Assembly (NCBI GenBank): GCA_958299035.1
Contig: CATQJL010000001.1
Span: 77,707,594-77,771,593, forward strand
Length of the DNA stretch: 64,000 bases
Direction of reading: 5' to 3'
Origin: Cylicocyclus nassatus
Lineage: Eukaryota > Nematoda > Chromadorea > Rhabditida > Strongylidae
Position 1 is the first letter of the stretch; every line of letters begins with the position of its first letter. The notes below the pieces were generated by a model. The model saw only the letters and a list, made by a program, of their open reading frames with translations, searched no databases and was not told the DNA's origin. Both the position numbers and the translations under genes were made by a program. Of the stretch, positions 60,871 through 64,000 are shown in pieces.

Positions 60871-61558
60871 CACCCACACAAGTCGTCATGGCCACATCAT
60901 TTCTTTCTTAGAAGGGGCTCTCTTCATTGCTCAACGTACAACTTGGTAACTTACGACGACATGGTCAGAACTTAATCCAGCCATTCCAAACAAGCTGTAT
61001 ATCACTGGACTCGTCTTAGAACACTGGTTTCAAATATAAGTTCTTTTCTGCCAAGCGACTTTCTGGGAGCGGTTATGAGCGCTCAAATATGAGAAATTTC
61101 TTCGACGAATATATATATTTCTCTTCAATAGCAGCGTGATGGCTGATTTACAGTGGTTTTGGTTATTTTGATCACAAGAAAGAAACACACTAACCAAAAC
61201 CTAAATAAGTGTTTTTGAAACCTATTTTGGGGAACATAGGCTACAGAACACTTGACAAATCACCATTTAAACACTCGTAACTCTTCTCAGATAGTTGCTT
61301 GGCAGATGACAAGCGTATATTTGTGATCAGCGTTTCAAGACGAGTCCGATAATATACAACATGTTTGGTATAGGTGTTAAGTTCTGACCACTCCTTGCTT
61401 AGCAAAAGAAGGCCAAATTGAGGAAGAGTAGGTACATTTTCTGTTGGTGCCACCATATTCTATCGAAATCTACTGTAAGCTAATCAAAGCTGTGAAGGTT
61501 TGAGCCATAACCGCATCTTATTGTCTTAAGTATACCGATAAGGTCCACAGCTCTCAAA

Positions 61559-61620
61559 ACGCAGAGCTCTAATGCTTCATGCTTCATGCAGGAGAAGCAT
61601 AAAGCATTAGGGCTCTGCGT
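61559..61620. other. Near-perfect 27-bp-stem hairpin (miRNA-precursor-like)
   Basis: Bases 61559-61585 and 61594-61620 pair at 25 of 27 positions, with an 8-nt loop (ATGCAGGA). One of the two differences is still a wobble pair on one strand. AGCTCT (61549-61554) and AGAGCT (61628-61633) can extend the stem after an internal loop. Size and shape are those of a microRNA precursor, but a tiny palindromic MITE is equally possible. No paralogue was noticed in the window. Confidence 0.4.
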
Positions 61621-62261
61621 CATTAGAAGAGCTATTAAAATAATCTTTGGAACGATCTTTCGTGTGCTCTGCTTATTTAGACAAAACTGAGGGGCGATTA
61701 ACCCTGTGATCCTTTGGCTCCAATATGTACATGACACGGTAGCCAGTAATGCATGCTGAAGACTTTACGCTCTATTCATCGTGAGACTCTTCCACTTTTC
61801 CAAAAAGTTTGAAATATCCATCTTCAAAGAAATAGCTCACTCGTCGCGTACCAAAGTCACATTCTGCTCTGGTGCGAAAAGGCAGTATAGACTTCTAAAG
61901 GGGCTGTTTTGGTTATCCGCATTCCCGAACTTGTCCTTACACGAACATCCGAAATGTCCTTGCTCTGAAAAGAATCCTCCAGAAACTCTACGTCTGTACA
62001 CCTAAAATTAAATTTATAAGCAGAGCGCCAAATTGTCTGGAAAATAGTATTGAGGATGCTGTTACACGATTTTATGCAGTGCCAGGTTTGTACTATGGAA
62101 TTCTCTTTTCGCCTTTCGTTTGGAGGCGTGAACACTTTGTTTTCTAAAAGGTTCGTCTGTCAAGTCTAACGAGTTAATTACTCTCGGGACTTGATCCCTC
62201 TACCCTGTTGTATTACATCTTAACAGAAGAATTCTTGACTAGATGATTTTATCATTATAGC

Positions 62262-62990
62262 ATATATATATATATAAATGGGGGACGTAATTGGGGAGGG
62301 GACCACCGAGCACCCGGGGAGTGCCAGCTCATCTGGAGATTCTGGGCACCGCCCAGTTGGCGTGGAGACTGTCGGACCATCTAATTACTCTGCGTCTCGA
62401 CATGTCCATTCCTTAGCAAAGCTCGTCCTCGAGCTTTCATCTTTGACCATGGCTCGGGAAGAAGAAAAACCATCGTAACTTTTGATCATCTCGGAGTGCA
62501 CGTTTGACCATTTGACCATCATCATCATCATCGTCGTCATTTCGTCATCAACCATCATCATTGATCAATTTCTAGCTCATAGTCGTATCGTCATCGATTG
62601 AATTCTGCTCTGTTTGATGTCGCTGATTTTGCTGGCGTATTGATCATCATTGCTCGAGTATTGATCGTTGCTATACCATTCATCTCATCAAGAACCATGC
62701 ATCTTTTCGCGGTTAGCTTTCATCGTGGGAGGGGGGAATTGAAGTCATCGTGGGGGAATCGAACTTCATCGTTGGGTTGCATTTGCTGGATTGCGTCTTC
62801 ACGTTGCATAGAGGAGGAGCCGGTAAGAGACAAGGTAAACAGAAGGGCGAACGCCAGAAGGCGAAGCGCACGCTCCCGTACGTCCCGTCAATAAAGTAAA
62901 GCTCGTCCTCGAGCGGAAGACATATATACGTTTTAGCAGAATGGATAGTTATTCAAAATGGAGTTGAATAAGGATGAATATCGTGGGGGA
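62262..62990 (+). other. Low-complexity and retroelement-like stretch
   Basis: A (TA)n tract (62262-62276) precedes a short frame starting at 62278 (66 codons, no motif). A degenerate ATC/TCA-rich stretch lies at 62510-62640. A Lys/Arg-rich frame runs to a stop near 62896. The 17-mer AAAGCTCGTCCTCGAGC occurs at 62418 and 62898. The purine run GTGGGGGA directly precedes the LTR at 62991, so part of this could be a decayed plus-strand retroelement. Confidence 0.3.
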
Positions 62991-63360
62991 TGTTCCAGGA
63001 GGGATGAAATCACACATAATAAAATGGTATAAACATTACAACAAGTAGAAATTCAGAAGTAAAAGCATGAAATATTGAACGAAAAGATAGAATATGTAAT
63101 TCTATGTTTTCGCTACTGACAAATATCAACATAAATGCATTGGAATTTCACAACATTTGATTATCGAGTTCACAACTCGAGAGGAAACAATTTCCTAGCG
63201 TTGCTCACAAGGGCGTAAAGGAAAAGTGAATGTTTGAAAGCGTTTTTCGACCCGCCAATCGAAAAATTCTTTCTTTTTATAGTGCGTATGCTTGCGGCAA
63301 ACTTACTTTGCACCAGTAGCCGCTGCGTTAGTGAAATTTTGTGAGGTTGCTACTGGCACA
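62991..63360 (-). mobile_element. LTR next to the Ty3/gypsy pol end
   Basis: This 370-bp segment begins TGTTCCAG and ends CTGGCACA on the plus strand, so the ends are TG...CA with matching 8-base inverted tips. It starts nine bases after the pol stop codon, where a 3' LTR is expected for the minus-strand element. A minus-strand TATAAAAAG (about 63272-63280) supports that orientation. Against it, no purine tract precedes it on the minus strand, while GTGGGGGA does so on the plus strand. Orientation is therefore provisional. Confidence 0.5.
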
Positions 63361-63369
63361 TGTCACTCA

Positions 63370-64000
63370 TTACGAGGAAATCCAATCCGTTGCTTGTCTC
63401 AGACGCTCTGAACGTCTGAGATTAGGCTCACTAGAACGTGGAGTCTCTGCCTCTGTGTGACTAGATTGTGGTTGCACAGAGACTTCACGCTCCTGCGGCC
63501 TGCTGTAATACAATTTGAGTCTGTTCACATGCACCGTTTGTGACTTATTGTTGAACAGACTTTTAATGGTGACATTGGGACGGCACATGGAGACAATCAC
63601 AAATGGGCCTTTCCATTGGAGGGTAAATTTGGGACGCACTGTGTCGTCATGCAACAATACAAGGTCCCCAATGGAAAGGTCCTTACTGTATACCTTCTTC
63701 TGGTAATCGTAACCAGCTTTGTAGTCAGCCGTTTTCGCTGCTATGCTGGTTCCCACTTCCACAATCGTAGTCTGCAGGGCTGTCGTAAACTCGCCTGCGA
63801 AATTATCTGTGGCAAAAGTAAGAGTAGAAGGTAATTTGTGAACGACGTCCATCCATGTGACCGGATGTCTACCGTGTATCACGAAGAACGGACTGTACCC
63901 TGTCGTATCGTTTTTGCTACAATTGTAGGCAAAAACGATGGGTTGCAGGAATTCTGTCCACAAGTCTCTGGCTTCTGCGCAGTAGACTGTGAGAGAATCC
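63370..64000 (-). CDS. Ty3/gypsy-type Pol, C-terminal end of integrase (5' partial)
   Basis: The frame is open from the right window edge to a TAA at 63372-63370 and shows 209 residues. The visible start is internal: the frame continues upstream through the edge. First comes the end of the integrase catalytic core, with AYNCSKNDTTGYSPFFVIHG (typical AYN-S-TG-SPF--GR-P pattern). A linker with YDYQKKVYSK follows, then the GPY/F module (IGDLVLLHDD, then WKGPFVIV, then VHVNRLKLYYSR). The basic tail RRSERLRQATDWISS is typical of metazoan Ty3/gypsy elements without a chromodomain. Integrase inserts the cDNA copy into the genome. The catalytic residues lie outside the window. The frame is intact as far as seen, which suggests a fairly young copy. 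Confidence 0.9.
   Translation of the reverse strand, partial: DSLTVYCAEARDLWTEFLQPIVFAYNCSKNDTTGYSPFFVIHGRHPVTWMDVVHKLPSTLTFATDNFAGEFTTALQTTIVEVGTSIAAKTADYKAGYDYQKKVYSKDLSIGDLVLLHDDTVRPKFTLQWKGPFVIVSMCRPNVTIKSLFNNKSQTVHVNRLKLYYSRPQEREVSVQPQSSHTEAETPRSSEPNLRRSERLRQATDWISS

Larger units (their letters stand above)
54892..62260. other. Mostly unassigned DNA
   Basis: No gene is recognised in 7.4 kb. Items listed separately are a Harbinger-like pair (57178-57791), a mariner terminus (58281-58380), an F repeat (60750-60870) and a long hairpin (61559-61620). A perfect 9-bp-stem hairpin (GCTCGTTTG-AAG-CAAACGAGC) is at 55406-55426. GC-rich text rich in GCGGCTGAGCCGC words lies at 56025-56155. F-like text (TTACACGAACATCCGAA) recurs near 61936. 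Confidence 0.4.

Noticed and set aside
1..64000. CRISPR arrays, prokaryotic operons or phage genes
   Set aside because: No regularly spaced identical repeats and no dense coding; the whole window has eukaryotic transposon structure.

Overview
This window looks like a repeat-saturated, AT-rich stretch of an animal nuclear genome. A nematode is my best guess, because of the density of TA-flanked Tc1/mariner-type elements, the long foldback (inverted-repeat) elements and the scattered poly-G/C tracts; the window contains no gene that fixes the taxon. There are no bacterial features: no operons, no ribosome binding sites and no dense long ORFs. The only protein-coding material I can support is two LTR-retrotransposon fragments cut by the window edges, both on the minus strand. 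At the left edge lie a 5' LTR (765-1136), a primer-binding site and the start of a gag-like ORF (1-406). At the right edge lie the C-terminal end of a Ty3/gypsy-type integrase (63370-64000) and an adjoining LTR (62991-63360). I recognise no host gene.

Layout. 1-1136: left retroelement. 1137-5884: mostly unassigned non-coding DNA with a few repeat remnants. 5885-15420: a giant inverted repeat (R1, arms of about 3 kb) whose spacer holds a MULE-like foldback element with a 9-bp target duplication. 15050-20450: the first copy of a composite segment (S1). 20730-22265: a Tc1-like foldback element. 22330-23070: degenerate tandem repeats. 23071-27105: unassigned. 27110-34130: another R copy (R2) split by at least five insertions. 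34130-37600: small palindromic elements. 37640-52438: R3-S2-R4-S3, a direct tandem of the R+S composite. 52439-62260: mostly unassigned non-coding DNA with a few MITEs. 62262-64000: right retroelement region.

The repeat classes explain each other. The three S copies and four R copies are paralogues, so each works as a natural empty-site control for the others. They show clean insertions of TA-target elements (families named K, A, C and M here), a 3-bp TTA-target Harbinger-like element and others. Several otherwise different mariner-like foldback families share an internal core. They also share a short palindromic motif, TAGAGCTTGCTTTGCTCTA, that lies almost exactly 90 bp inside the element terminus. 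That fixed-distance motif, the repeated use of the same TATATA sites by unrelated elements, and a patch of near-identity between two S copies that suggests gene conversion are the most interesting signals. Coordinates of terminal repeats were read by eye; the alignments are not computed.
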